Source of the DNA: an uncultured Oscillospiraceae bacterium
Lineage (GTDB): Bacteria; Bacillota; Clostridia; Oscillospirales; Oscillospiraceae
Assembly: GCA_944387035.1 (NCBI GenBank)
Contig: CALXDJ010000013.1
Location: forward strand, 1 to 56,245
Direction of reading: 5' to 3'
DNA length: 56,245 nucleotides
Both the position numbers and the translations under genes were made by a program. Shown piece after piece: positions 16,483-25,264 of the stretch (positions are counted from its first letter, which is position 1; each line of letters starts with the position of its first letter). The notes under the pieces were generated by a model, which had not been told where the DNA came from, did no database searches, and saw only the letters and a program-made list of their open reading frames with translations.

Positions 16483-17523
16483 TCAGGAGGCCTGCGCGTT
16501 GCGGACCAGATCCACCAGCTCGGAGCCGTATTCGGATTCGTAATAATCCCAAACGGGCTGAGAGGCCTCGCGGAAGGCTTCCACGTCAATCTCGTTGACT
16601 TCCATGCCGGCGTCAATGCAGGTCTGCAGGTATTCTTCATCCATGGACTCGGTCAGATCCCGCGTGACCTGTTTGGCCTCCTCGGCGCACTCATAAACCA
16701 GGTTCTGCTGTTCTTCTGTCAGGCTGTCCCAGCATTTGTCGGAGAAGACGAATACGGAAGTGGAGTAGATGTGGTTGGACAGGGACAGATATTTCTGTAC
16801 CTCATAGAAGCAGGAAGAGACGATGTTGGAGAGGGGGTTTTCCTGACCGTCTACAGTTCCCTGCTGCAAGGCGGAGTAGAGCTCGGAGAATGCCAGAACA
16901 ATGGCGGAGGAGCCGAACTCTTCAAACATCATCAGCCGCAGGGGGTTGTCTGCGGTGCGGAATTTGATGCCTGCACAGTCAGACGGAACAACCAGCGGAC
17001 GAACGTTGTTGGTAAAATGCCGGAAGCCGTTCTCCCAGAAATCCACCACATGGCCGCCGCAGGGCTCCAGTACGTTTTCCTTCATGTACTGACCGAACTC
17101 GCCGTCCCATGCCGCGCGGGCTTCCTCATAGGTGGAGAACATGAACGGCAGATTTTCAATCATGGCGCGCTTGTCATAGCCTTGCCAGATATCTGCGCCC
17201 ATGATCATAGCGGCGTCCAGGGACCCGGCGATGACCTGCTGGAGATTGGAGGTGTCGTTGCCCAGCACGGCGCTGTCATAAATGTCGCAGGTCATGGTGC
17301 CGCCGGAACGCTCTTCCAGCAGTTCCTTGAATTTTTCAAGACCTTTTTGTGTGGGGTGGGTGATGGCGTTTTGGTGGGAAATCTTAATTACGATCTGTTC
17401 GGTGGAAGAACCGGTATCTGATGATGCAGGAGTCTGTTCTTCGGAGCTCCCGCCGCAGGCTGTCAAAGATACCGTCATTGCCAGACAGAGAATGAGACTT
17501 AAAACTTTTCTTTTCATGTTCAT
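16483..17523 (-). CDS. dctP: TRAP transporter substrate-binding lipoprotein DctP
   Basis: This 346-residue extracellular binding protein has a lipoprotein signal (MKRK, hydrophobic core, LTACGG) and a Ser/Thr-rich linker. The DctP fold follows: ISHQNAITHPTQKGLEKF, the conserved substrate-carboxylate Arg region GIKFRT, and LYSALQQGTVDGQENPLSN. These features mark carriers for C4-dicarboxylates, uronates or other organic acids. ATGs at 17523 and 17517 are both possible; AAAGGAG spacing slightly favours 17517. It heads the operon behind a near-consensus promoter with a candidate GntR operator. Confidence 0.95.
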   Translation of the reverse strand: MNMKRKVLSLILCLAMTVSLTACGGSSEEQTPASSDTGSSTEQIVIKISHQNAITHPTQKGLEKFKELLEERSGGTMTCDIYDSAVLGNDTSNLQQVIAGSLDAAMIMGADIWQGYDKRAMIENLPFMFSTYEEARAAWDGEFGQYMKENVLEPCGGHVVDFWENGFRHFTNNVRPLVVPSDCAGIKFRTADNPLRLMMFEEFGSSAIVLAFSELYSALQQGTVDGQENPLSNIVSSCFYEVQKYLSLSNHIYSTSVFVFSDKCWDSLTEEQQNLVYECAEEAKQVTRDLTESMDEEYLQTCIDAGMEVNEIDVEAFREASQPVWDYYESEYGSELVDLVRNAQAS

Positions 17524-17573
17524 CTTCTCCTTTGTTCAAATTCTTGCACCCAAAACTACATGAAGAACACAAA

Positions 17574-17628
17574 TTGGTCTAACCAGTTAGGATGGTATTA
17601 CTATACCCCGCGAGCAACCATGCGTCAA
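17574..17628 (-). promoter_or_regulatory. dctP promoter with downstream GntR-type operator
   Basis: On the minus strand TTGACG (17628-17623) and TATAGT (17605-17600) are 17 bp apart. The near-palindrome TTGGTCTAACCAGTT (17574-17588) carries the FadR-subfamily half-sites GGT-N3-ACC and sits just downstream of the predicted start point, where repressor binding would block transcription. Confidence 0.65.
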
Positions 17629-17837
17629 TGTGATTACGGAAAGTTCTCCGTTTTAACAATGTCAAAATTACTGTATTTTTTTTGTTTTTCAGCAAAAAGA
17701 TGTGCAAATAGTTTAAAAAATCGGGAAAAGCTGGAGAAAACCCGAGGAAAAACTTGAGACTGGAACCAATCGGACAGACCGCCGGTCAAGTGGCAAAACA
17801 ACGCCTATCAAGACGAATTTTCCAAAGAAAACGAAAA

Positions 17838-17852
17838 TTGGTCCAACCGGTT
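17838..17852. promoter_or_regulatory. Second GntR-type operator copy
   Basis: TTGGTCCAACCGGTT differs from the copy at 17574-17588 at two positions and keeps GGT-N3-ACC. The two sites bracket the divergent intergenic region upstream of gntR, which suggests cooperative or looping repression and autoregulation. Confidence 0.6.
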
Positions 17853-17908
17853 GAGGCGGAGGAAGTGCCACCCTGCCCCGGATGGAGGGCTGCCGGGGTG
17901 AGTGGAGA

Positions 17909-17937
17909 TTGTCGTTACAGTATTTGCCTGTTATAAT
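17909..17937 (+). promoter_or_regulatory. gntR promoter
   Basis: TTGTCG (17909-17914) and a consensus TATAAT (17932-17937) are 17 bp apart, 56 bp upstream of the regulator start. The rest of the 470-bp divergent gap is AT-rich and shows no open gene. Confidence 0.6.
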
Positions 17938-17993
17938 GAACACCAGTGAAAACGAAGAGAGGTCCAGAGAAAGAACATTCGGATGGTGAAACT

Positions 17994-18701
17994 ATGGATA
18001 TGGAAAAAGTGCGGGCAAACCGTGTTGTGCAGGGAATCAAGGACATGATTGTCAACGGTGAGCTGACTCCCGGCGCCAGGTATCCGTCGGAACGCGTGCT
18101 GGCACAGCGGTTTGGAGTGAGCAGAAATACCGTGCGGGAGGCAATTCAATATTTTGTGATGGTAGGGGTGGCGTCTACAAAACCCGGCAGCGGGACCTAC
18201 CTTGTCAATGATACCGATGCCCTGAAAAAGATGATGGATGCCCGCCAGATGCTGGAAAAGTACAATTGGACGGAAATTCAGCAGGCCAGGCGGGTAATTG
18301 AAATGGGGATTATTAAATTAGCGGCGCACAATGCCAACCGGGAGGATAAGATCCGGCTGCGCAATGCCTTGCAGAAGTTGGACGAGGCGGGAAAAAAGGT
18401 GGAAACAGATGCGGAAATCAATGCCTATTTGAATGCCGACTATGAACTCCACGAAGAAATTGCGCGAATTACCCATAATACAATTTTAATGGAACTGCAT
18501 GCATCCTTGCGGGAGGGAATTTTATCTTTGGCAGAAGTGTGGAAACGGTTTGCCAATTTGGTGGATATTGTAAACCCAACGCACGGGAAGATTGTGGATG
18601 CCATTGCACGAAATGATGAGGAAGAAGCTGCGGCGGCAATGGATGAGCACCTTCGCTATATGGAGTACCGAATCGAACTCAACCGTACGATTGGCAGCTG
18701 A
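17994..18701 (+). CDS. GntR (FadR subfamily) transcriptional regulator
   Basis: This 235-residue repressor-type protein has an N-terminal winged helix with the signature GARYPSERVLAQRFGVSRNT followed by VREAIQ, and an all-helical FCD effector domain containing the metal/ligand residues D-x4-H (NADYELHEEI) and late His residues. FCD members commonly sense sugar acids or organic acids. The start is taken at 17994; a GTG at 17946 is less likely because the extension lacks domain similarity. It is divergent from the DctPQM operon, whose promoter carries two GGT-N3-ACC sites. Confidence 0.92.
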   Translation: MDMEKVRANRVVQGIKDMIVNGELTPGARYPSERVLAQRFGVSRNTVREAIQYFVMVGVASTKPGSGTYLVNDTDALKKMMDARQMLEKYNWTEIQQARRVIEMGIIKLAAHNANREDKIRLRNALQKLDEAGKKVETDAEINAYLNADYELHEEIARITHNTILMELHASLREGILSLAEVWKRFANLVDIVNPTHGKIVDAIARNDEEEAAAAMDEHLRYMEYRIELNRTIGS

Positions 18702-18755
18702 ACCGGGACCTGTGAGAATCCCGTGACGGGGAGCCTTGCGTTTGCTTCAGAGATT

Positions 18756-18802
18756 GGCCGGAGGCCGCCTCTTGGTAAGAGGCGGCCTCCGGCCGGTTTT
18801 TT
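18756..18802 (+). terminator. Strong Rho-independent terminator after gntR
   Basis: An 18-bp perfect stem (18756-18773 with 18777-18794) with a GGT loop is followed by GGTTTTTT. It also sits at the 3' end of the convergent araC-type gene, close to its stop. Confidence 0.9.
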
Positions 18803-18808
18803 GTGGAA

Positions 18809-19744
18809 TTATGGGAGCTGCTCCGACAGCCGCTGCACAATGGAGAGACTTTGCTCATCGGAAAGAAACTCCTGTGAGGTCAGCACGCCGGGGGTTTGCC
18901 GGGCTTCCGATTCCCGGGGCGCCATGCGGCGGTATTCCCGGGGGGTGGCGCCGTATTGCCGCGCAAAGGAGCGCTGGAAGTATTTGGGACTGGAAAACCC
19001 GCAGGCAAGACTGATGTCCAGTAAGGAGCGATTGGTCAGCAGCAGCTCCCGGCGGGCCTTTTCGCACCGCAGTTTGCCGACATACTCCTGGAAAGACAGC
19101 CCGAATTGCTCCCGGAAAAAGTGGGAGAGGTAGTAAACATTGACCCCCAGCTCCCGGGCCAGATCCCCCAGCAGCAGTTTTTCGCAAAACCCCGCCTCAA
19201 TCCGTTCCGCCAGATACCGTACCCGTTCCTGCCGGGTGCGCTGGGCCGGACGGTCCGCCTCGGATACAATGGTGAATGCCGATAGATCCAGCAAATGGCG
19301 AAACAGAGCGTTGAGGCTGCGGGCACAGTCCAGCTCATAAAAGGGGGACTTGCGGCAGTAGTCCCGGGTGGTTTCCAGGATTTCCCGGTAAATGGTTTGG
19401 TGCCGGGGCGAGGCGGCACGGTGAAAAATCTCCGTGCCGAAGCGGACGGACTCCATCTGCGGGAAGTATCCGCTGAAAAAAGAGGGGGAGACCTGGATGG
19501 AGAGAATCAGCACGGAGCCTTCCAGGGCCTGGAGCTCGTGGGGCTGATAGGGATCAAAAACAAAGAAGTCCCCTTCCCCGGCGTGATAGGATGCCCCCTG
19601 GGATCGAATTTCCACCGTTCCCTCCAGAATCAAATTCACCTCAAATTCCCGGTGTAAATGGGGTGTTCTATATAAAATGCGAACTAAAAAGAGATGAAAA
19701 CCGCGAATGTAGTTGTGAGAGATCAATTCATATTCGTACTTCAT
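18809..19744 (-). CDS. AraC family regulator with cupin sensor domain
   Basis: This 311-residue regulator has an N-terminal cupin (HREFEVNLILEGTVEI, GEGDFFVFDPYQPHEL) that likely binds a sugar. The C-terminal pair of helix-turn-helix motifs is visible in DLARELGVNVYYLSHFFREQ and LLDISLACGFSSPKYFQRSF, followed by GATPREYRR. The only in-frame ATG at the correct place is 19744; a TTGGAG lies 13 bp upstream. About 40 residues follow the DNA-binding domain. It is divergent from the oxidoreductase/isomerase operon and probably activates it when sugar is present. Confidence 0.92.
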   Translation of the reverse strand: MKYEYELISHNYIRGFHLFLVRILYRTPHLHREFEVNLILEGTVEIRSQGASYHAGEGDFFVFDPYQPHELQALEGSVLILSIQVSPSFFSGYFPQMESVRFGTEIFHRAASPRHQTIYREILETTRDYCRKSPFYELDCARSLNALFRHLLDLSAFTIVSEADRPAQRTRQERVRYLAERIEAGFCEKLLLGDLARELGVNVYYLSHFFREQFGLSFQEYVGKLRCEKARRELLLTNRSLLDISLACGFSSPKYFQRSFARQYGATPREYRRMAPRESEARQTPGVLTSQEFLSDEQSLSIVQRLSEQLP

Positions 19745-19823
19745 GGCATCAGCATACTCCAAAACCGCAAATTTGTCACCTGATTTCTGCAACTTTGTGG
19801 GAGCGGATTTCACGCCGCCATGG

Positions 19824-19829
19824 TACGAT
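19824..19829 (+). promoter_or_regulatory. Possible -10 box of the AraC-controlled operon
   Basis: TACGAT lies 56 bp before the oxidoreductase start and no -35 of quality is present, which is common for AraC-activated promoters. The 141-bp divergent gap shows no clear repeat. Confidence 0.3.
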
Positions 19830-19885
19830 GCAGCTATGAAAACCAAACAACCTGGACAGGAAAAAGCAGAAAGGAGTATGTCAAA

Positions 19886-21031
19886 ATGAACAAGATTCTG
19901 CGTTATGGAATGGTGGGCGGCGGTCCGGGGTCCTTCATTGGGGATGCGCACCGCCGGGCCATCGCCCTGGACAGTACCGCCCAGCTGGTGGCCGGCGTCT
20001 TTTCCTCCCATCCGGAAAAGTCCCGGCAGACGGCCCGGGAGCTGGGCGTGGACCCGGCCCGCTGCTATGCCGATTATCGGGAGATGGCGGAAAAGGAGGC
20101 TGCCCGGGACGACGGCATCGACTTTGTGGTGGTGGTGACGCCCAATGTCTCCCACTATGAGATCTGCAAGGCCTTTTTGAATGCGGGCATCCATGTTTCC
20201 TGCGATAAGCCGGTGACCGTCACCTATGCCCAGGCCGCGGAGCTGGAAGCCCTGGCCAAGGAGAAGGGCCTTCTCTTCATGGTGACCTACACCTATACCG
20301 GCCATGTGACCACCAAGTATGCCCGGGATCTGGTGGCCTCCGGCGCCATCGGCGAGGTCCGGGCCGTCATGGCGGAGTACCCCCAGGGCTGGCTGGCCCA
20401 TGAAGACGACCATGGCGGAAAGCAGGGCGAGTGGCGCTGCGATCCGGCCCGCTCCGGCGGCGTCAACTGCCTGGGCGATCTGGGTACCCATGTGGAAAAC
20501 ATCGTGGCGGATGTGACGGGACTGAAGATCCGCCGGGTCTTGGCGAAAATGGATGTCATCGTGCCCGGCCGGGTGCTGGACGACAACGATTCCGTGCTGG
20601 TGGAGTATACCAACGGCGCCTCCGGCATTTACTGGACCAGCCAGGTGGCCATCGGCGCGGACAACAGCCTGCGCCTGCGGGTGTACGGCAGCAAGGGCAC
20701 CATCCTCTGGTTCCAGGAGACGCCGGAGAAGATCACCGTCATTGACAACGACGGCACCATCCGGGAAATCCACCGGGGCTATGGCGCCGTGACGCCCAAG
20801 GCTGCCCAGTATGGCCGTCTGCCCGCCGGTCACGGCGAGGGCTGGCTGGAGGCCATGGGCAACCTGTACCGCAGCTTTGCCCAGTGCGCGCGGGCCAAGG
20901 CGGGCGGGACCTTTACCCCCGACCTCATTGACTATCCCACCATCTCCGACGGCGCGGACGGACTGGCCTTTGTGGAGGCCTGCCTGGAGAGCAACCGCCA
21001 GGGCAATGTCTGGGTTTCCATTCAACGCTGA
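19886..21031 (+). CDS. Gfo/Idh/MocA family oxidoreductase
   Basis: This 381-residue NAD(P)-dependent sugar or inositol dehydrogenase-like enzyme has an N-terminal Rossmann fold (RYGMVGGGPGSFIGDAHR) and the CDKPVT motif, whose lysine is the conserved EKP/DKP residue, followed by an alpha/beta substrate domain containing DLGTHVENI. The start at 19886 follows AAGGAG. It heads a four-gene plus-strand operon with a TIM-barrel isomerase, an SDR and a lactonase, an arrangement suited to oxidation of a cyclic sugar or polyol. The specific substrate is not evident. Confidence 0.93.
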   Translation: MNKILRYGMVGGGPGSFIGDAHRRAIALDSTAQLVAGVFSSHPEKSRQTARELGVDPARCYADYREMAEKEAARDDGIDFVVVVTPNVSHYEICKAFLNAGIHVSCDKPVTVTYAQAAELEALAKEKGLLFMVTYTYTGHVTTKYARDLVASGAIGEVRAVMAEYPQGWLAHEDDHGGKQGEWRCDPARSGGVNCLGDLGTHVENIVADVTGLKIRRVLAKMDVIVPGRVLDDNDSVLVEYTNGASGIYWTSQVAIGADNSLRLRVYGSKGTILWFQETPEKITVIDNDGTIREIHRGYGAVTPKAAQYGRLPAGHGEGWLEAMGNLYRSFAQCARAKAGGTFTPDLIDYPTISDGADGLAFVEACLESNRQGNVWVSIQR

Positions 21032-21063
21032 GCATACGCGAACATAGAAAGGAGCAGATCCAT

Positions 21064-22062
21064 ATGGCAAGACCGGTTACCTTGTTTACCATTCAGTGGG
21101 GCGATTTGCCTCTGGAAGAAATCTGCGCCCTGGCGCAGAAGATGGGCTATGAGGGTCTGGAACTCTCCGCTGCCCACCTGGATATGAAGCGGGCGGCCTG
21201 CGACCCGGCCTACGTACAGGAAGTGAAGGATACCCTGGCCCGGTATGGCCTGGGCTGCTGGTCCATCAGCAATCACCTGGCGGGCCAGTGCGTATGCGAT
21301 ACCCTGCCCGGCGCTTATGATTCCCGCCTGGACGGCTTTGCGCCTGCGGAGCTGGCCGGAAAGCCTGAGGCCATTCAAGCCTGGGCCATTGAGGAGATGA
21401 AGAACACCGCCCGGGCGGCCAAGGCCATGGGCGTGGATGTGGTTACCTTCTTCATGGGTTCCCCCATCTGGAAGTTCTGGTACTCCTTCCCCCAGACCTC
21501 CGAGGCCCAGGTGGAGGCGGGCTATCAGCAGGTCAAGGCGCTGTGGAGTCCCATCATGGACGAGTTTGACCGCTGCGGTGTCAAACTGGCCCTGGAGATC
21601 CATCCCACGGAGATTGCCTTTGACTATTGGAGCACGAAAAAGCTCCTGGATACCTTTGACCGCCGTCCCACCCTGGGCATCAACTTTGATCCCAGCCATC
21701 TGGTCTGGCAGGGCCTGGATCCCCAGATGTTCCTGCTGGACTTCGCGGACCGGATCTATCATGTTCATGTCAAGGATGTCAAGCTGAATCTCAACGGCCG
21801 CAACGGCATCCTGGGTTCCCATATCACCTTCGGCGATCAGCGCCGGGGCTGGAACTTCGTCTCTCCCGGCCATGGCAATGTGGATTTCGACAACATCATC
21901 CGGGCCCTCAATCAGATTGGTTACACCGGCCCCCTGTCCATCGAGTGGGAGGACAGCGGCATGGAGCGGGTGTTCGGTGGTACGGAGGCCTGTGCCTTCA
22001 CCAAGAAGATCAACTTCTCCGCTTCGGATGTGGCCTTTGACGACGCCATCAAAAACCAGTAA
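21064..22062 (+). CDS. Sugar phosphate isomerase/epimerase (AP2 TIM barrel)
   Basis: This 332-residue xylose-isomerase-like TIM barrel has metal-binding acidic and His residues in the expected strands: LALEIHPTEIAFD, GINFDPSHLVW, YHVHVKDVKL and SIEWEDSGMERV. Such proteins isomerise, epimerise or dehydrate sugars and inosose-type ketoses. The start at 21064 follows AAAGGAG by 9 bp. It lies between a Gfo/Idh/MocA dehydrogenase and an SDR, which points to sequential redox and isomerisation of one substrate. Confidence 0.92.
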   Translation: MARPVTLFTIQWGDLPLEEICALAQKMGYEGLELSAAHLDMKRAACDPAYVQEVKDTLARYGLGCWSISNHLAGQCVCDTLPGAYDSRLDGFAPAELAGKPEAIQAWAIEEMKNTARAAKAMGVDVVTFFMGSPIWKFWYSFPQTSEAQVEAGYQQVKALWSPIMDEFDRCGVKLALEIHPTEIAFDYWSTKKLLDTFDRRPTLGINFDPSHLVWQGLDPQMFLLDFADRIYHVHVKDVKLNLNGRNGILGSHITFGDQRRGWNFVSPGHGNVDFDNIIRALNQIGYTGPLSIEWEDSGMERVFGGTEACAFTKKINFSASDVAFDDAIKNQ

Positions 22063-22095
22063 TCAAAAACCAGCACAAAACAGGAGGAAACTGCC

Positions 22096-22944
22096 ATGAT
22101 TCCCATTGAAGAGGAAATGCGGGGAAAGGTGGCCATTGTCACCGGCGGCAACACCGGCATTGGGTTTGGCTGTGCCAAGGTGTTCTGCCAGGCGGGGATG
22201 CGTGTGGTAATTGCCGCCCGCCGGAAGGAAAAAGGAGAGGCCGCAGCGGCGGAGCTCAATGCCATGGGCAAGGGAGAATGCACCTTCTTCCAGTGCGACG
22301 TGTCTGACCCCGATCAGGTCAAGGCCCTGGTGGAGTTTGCCGTGGAGCGGTACGGCCGGCTGGACACCATGGTCAACAATGCCGGGTACAACCCCATCCA
22401 CATGGATGCCTGTGATATGAGCATTGAAAGCTATCAGCGGGTGCTGGGCACCAACCTCATGGGCGAGTTCTACGGCTGTAAATTCGCCATTCCGTATCTG
22501 CGCAAGACCAAGGGCTCCATCATCAACATGTCCAGCATCATCTCCAAGGTGGGCCAGGAACAGACGGCCGGATACTCCTCCACCAAGGGCGGCATCAACT
22601 CCATGACCCAGACCATTGCCATCGAGGAGGCCCGTCACGGCGTGCGGGTGAATGCCATCTGCCCGGGCCACATCATGACGGAGATCGTCTACAAGGAGAT
22701 GGAGCGGGTGGCGGACCCCGAGGCCTATCTGGACCGCTGCAACCATTACTCCTGGCTGGGCCGCGGCGGCGAGCCGGAGGAAGTGGGCACGGCGGCACTG
22801 TTCCTGGCCAGCTCCTGGGCCAGCTATATCACCGGCGTGACGCTCAATGTCTCCGGCGGTATGGAGTTCGGCACCATTCCCAAGTACTATGCCTTTGACG
22901 CTTCGGCGGAAAAGATGAAACACAACACCCAGGAGGAAAACTGA
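22096..22944 (+). CDS. SDR family oxidoreductase
   Basis: This 282-residue classical short-chain dehydrogenase has TGGNTGIG (cofactor), NNAG, catalytic S and YSSTKGG (Tyr-x3-Lys), and ICPGHIMTE. A C-terminal tail of about 25 residues beyond the usual fold is charged. AGGAGG precedes the ATG. Its stop is one base before the GTG of the lactonase gene, indicating tight coupling. Confidence 0.92.
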   Translation: MIPIEEEMRGKVAIVTGGNTGIGFGCAKVFCQAGMRVVIAARRKEKGEAAAAELNAMGKGECTFFQCDVSDPDQVKALVEFAVERYGRLDTMVNNAGYNPIHMDACDMSIESYQRVLGTNLMGEFYGCKFAIPYLRKTKGSIINMSSIISKVGQEQTAGYSSTKGGINSMTQTIAIEEARHGVRVNAICPGHIMTEIVYKEMERVADPEAYLDRCNHYSWLGRGGEPEEVGTAALFLASSWASYITGVTLNVSGGMEFGTIPKYYAFDASAEKMKHNTQEEN

Positions 22945-22945
22945 C

Positions 22946-23818
22946 GTGAAAGCGGAGCTTTACATCCAGTGCCGGTGCATCAACGGCGAGGGCCCTGTGT
23001 GGGATGCAGCCCACCAGTGCCTGCGGTTCATCGATGTATTCGGCAACTGCATCCACACCTGGGAAAATGGCAGGCTGTCCACCGTGGATGTGGGAGAAAA
23101 CATCGGCTGTGCGGTACCCCGGGCAGGCGGGGGCATGGTGGCGGGACTGCTGAGCGGCTGGTATGCCGTGGACCTGGACAGCGGGGAAAAGAAATTCCTC
23201 TGCAATCCGGAGCCCAATCCCGCCACCCGCTGCAATGACGGCAAGGCGGACCCCCTGGGCAATCTCTGGATCGGCAACATGAGCCGCAGTCTGGATTCCG
23301 GCGCCGGAGAGGCCCAGCCGGAGGCGGGACTCTACTGCATGAATCCCCAGGGGCAAGTCAAGACAATGCTCACAGGGCTGTATCTTGGCAACGGTTTGGC
23401 CTGGAGCCCGGACGGCCAGATATTCTATTACATCGATACCATGCTTCACAATGTGCAGGTGTTTGACTTCGACCCGGATACGAGAAGCCTTTCCAACGGA
23501 CGGGAGGCCTTCGCCATCCCGGCGGAGCTGGGACTGCCCGACGGCATGACCATCGACTGCGAGGGGAAGCTCTGGATTGCCATGTTCGGCGGCGGCGCGG
23601 TGCTGCGGTTTGATCCGGACACGGGTGCAGTGCTGGACCGGGTGGAGCTGCCCTGCCCCAATGTGACCTGCGCCTGCTTCGGGGGACCGGAGATGGATGA
23701 ACTGTTCATCACCACCGGTACCCAGGGAACGGATCTGAACGCCTATCCCCTGGCCGGCAGTGTTTTCCGGGCCAAGACAGGGGTCAAAGGCGCGCCCACC
23801 TACCAGTTCCGGGGCTGA
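22946..23818 (+). CDS. SMP-30/gluconolactonase/LRE family protein
   Basis: This 290-residue six-bladed beta-propeller lactonase has EGPVWD at the N-terminus (metal-binding Glu), RCNDGKADPLGNLWIG (Asn/Asp metal ligands), GLAWSPDG and LPDGMTIDCEGKLW. These enzymes open sugar lactones made by dehydrogenases such as those encoded upstream. The start is a GTG whose AGGAGG lies in the end of the SDR gene. It is the last gene of the operon, before a 20-bp-stem terminator. Confidence 0.93.
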   Translation: MKAELYIQCRCINGEGPVWDAAHQCLRFIDVFGNCIHTWENGRLSTVDVGENIGCAVPRAGGGMVAGLLSGWYAVDLDSGEKKFLCNPEPNPATRCNDGKADPLGNLWIGNMSRSLDSGAGEAQPEAGLYCMNPQGQVKTMLTGLYLGNGLAWSPDGQIFYYIDTMLHNVQVFDFDPDTRSLSNGREAFAIPAELGLPDGMTIDCEGKLWIAMFGGGAVLRFDPDTGAVLDRVELPCPNVTCACFGGPEMDELFITTGTQGTDLNAYPLAGSVFRAKTGVKGAPTYQFRG

Positions 23819-23880
23819 AAGCGCCTGGCATGAGGCAGGTGCCTCCTTACCTGCCTGCACAGGCGCTGCGCCCATAAAAC

Positions 23881-23922
23881 AAGGAAACGGCCCGCATCCT
23901 GAAGGATGCGGGCCGTTTCCTT
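23881..23922. terminator. Bidirectional terminator between convergent operons
   Basis: Arms AAGGAAACGGCCCGCATCCT and its exact complement are separated by two bases. The element lies between the lactonase stop (plus) and the RidA stop (minus). A smaller hairpin (AGGCAGGT/ACCTGCCT) lies just upstream, near 23833. Confidence 0.85.
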
Positions 23923-23935
23923 ATGACGGCACGGG

Positions 23936-24325
23936 TCAGTCTTTGACGCCGGCCACGGCCTGAATTTCAAAGAGGAACTTGGGGGCGGTGAAGGTCACTT
24001 CCATGACGCTGCGGGTGGTGGGGACCTCTGCACCCAGAAAATACTCATCGAAGATCTGGTTCATCAGGGCAAAGTCCTCCCGGTGGGCCAGGAAGCAGTC
24101 GCAGTGCAGGACCATGTCCATGCCGGAGCCGCCGCCTTCCAGCGTGTTTTTCAGACTCTCAAAGCAGCCGCGGATCTGCTCTTCCGGGGTGGTGGGCATG
24201 GTGCCGTCGGGCCGGGCGGCGGAATGGGCGGTGGTAAAGATGAGGTCGCCGTAGCGAATAGCCCGGGACCACTTGGTTTTCAGTGCGTCGCCGTTGGGAA
24301 TGACCTGAATTTTTTTAGGTGCCAT
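23936..24325 (-). CDS. RidA family protein (enamine/imine deaminase)
   Basis: This 129-residue protein has the YjgF/YER057c/UK114 fold: SRAIRYGDLIFTTA near the N-terminus, a central helix with EEQIRGCFESLKNTLEGGG, and PTTRSVMEVTFT containing the conserved Arg that binds the carboxylate of 2-aminoacrylate-type intermediates. It is the last gene of the operon with an opine-dehydrogenase-like enzyme and an IlvD-type dehydratase, reactions that could release enamine or imine products. That link is inferred. Confidence 0.88.
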   Translation of the reverse strand: MAPKKIQVIPNGDALKTKWSRAIRYGDLIFTTAHSAARPDGTMPTTPEEQIRGCFESLKNTLEGGGSGMDMVLHCDCFLAHREDFALMNQIFDEYFLGAEVPTTRSVMEVTFTAPKFLFEIQAVAGVKD

Positions 24326-24366
24326 AAAGCGTTACCTCCTTCAATCATTGCGTGGGTTTCAAACAG

Positions 24367-25233
24367 TCAGCCGCCGCCTGCGGCCTGTCTTCGGTTTGCG
24401 CAGTAGGACCAGAGCCCGCCGGCGGTGATGAGGGCAGCGCCCACGACCGTGGACAAAGACAGGGATTCGCCCAGCAGGACGTATCCCAAGATGGCGGAGA
24501 AGATGATGCCGGAGTAGTCATAGATGCTGACCTCCGCTGCCGGTGCCTTTTGGTAGGCATAGGTCAGGCCGATCTGGCCGCCGGCACCGAAGATGCCGAT
24601 GAGCACCAGCATCATGAGATCCCGGGGAGTGGGAACCACGAAACTGGGGATCATCAAAAGACCGGCGGCAATGGTGCTGAACAGGGAAAAGTGGAAGATC
24701 ACGGTCATGGGAGCCACCTGGCCGCGGCAAAAGGCGATCATGGTATAGGCCAGGCCGCTGCTGACCGCGGTCAGCAGTGCCAGCACCAGGGGCAGTGTGT
24801 TGGAGTCAAACGAGGGGCGCATGGCCGCGACGGCTCCGGCCAGACACAATAGAATGACCGGGATCTGCACCTTGGAAATCCGCTCCCGCAAAATCAGCAG
24901 GGCAAACAGGCTCACCCAGATGGGAGAGGTACGGTTGAGCACGGCGATATCGGCCTGCCGGGCACCGGCGGTGGCAGAAAAGAGCATGACTACGCCGATA
25001 AACCCGAAGAAAGACCGGGCCAGCAGGGCCGGCTGGTGGTTTCGGCTGCTCAGCAGCGGCAGATGGCTGCGCCGCAGCAGCACAAACGAGATCGCCATGC
25101 TGATGAGATTGCGGCAAAAGACCTGTTCCATGGTGCCGATGCTGGTGGCGGAGAGTTTGACCACCGCCTGCATCAGGGAAAAGGATAGGGCGGAGAGCAG
25201 CATCAGCACCACCGCCTGATTTCGCTCATTCAT
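24367..25233 (-). CDS. EamA/DMT superfamily transporter
   Basis: This 288-residue integral membrane protein has about ten predicted helices in two EamA repeats (LMQAVVKLSATSIGTMEQVF in the first, AAEVSIYDYSGIIFSAILGY in the second). The family exports metabolites or amino acids. The ATG at 25233 follows a weak ribosome site; a GAGGAGG lies too far upstream. It is located 32 bp after the nitroreductase gene in the IclR-linked operon. Confidence 0.9.
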   Translation of the reverse strand: MNERNQAVVLMLLSALSFSLMQAVVKLSATSIGTMEQVFCRNLISMAISFVLLRRSHLPLLSSRNHQPALLARSFFGFIGVVMLFSATAGARQADIAVLNRTSPIWVSLFALLILRERISKVQIPVILLCLAGAVAAMRPSFDSNTLPLVLALLTAVSSGLAYTMIAFCRGQVAPMTVIFHFSLFSTIAAGLLMIPSFVVPTPRDLMMLVLIGIFGAGGQIGLTYAYQKAPAAEVSIYDYSGIIFSAILGYVLLGESLSLSTVVGAALITAGGLWSYCANRRQAAGGG

Positions 25234-25264
25234 GACCTGTTGACCGGTGAGACGGCCCCTCCTC

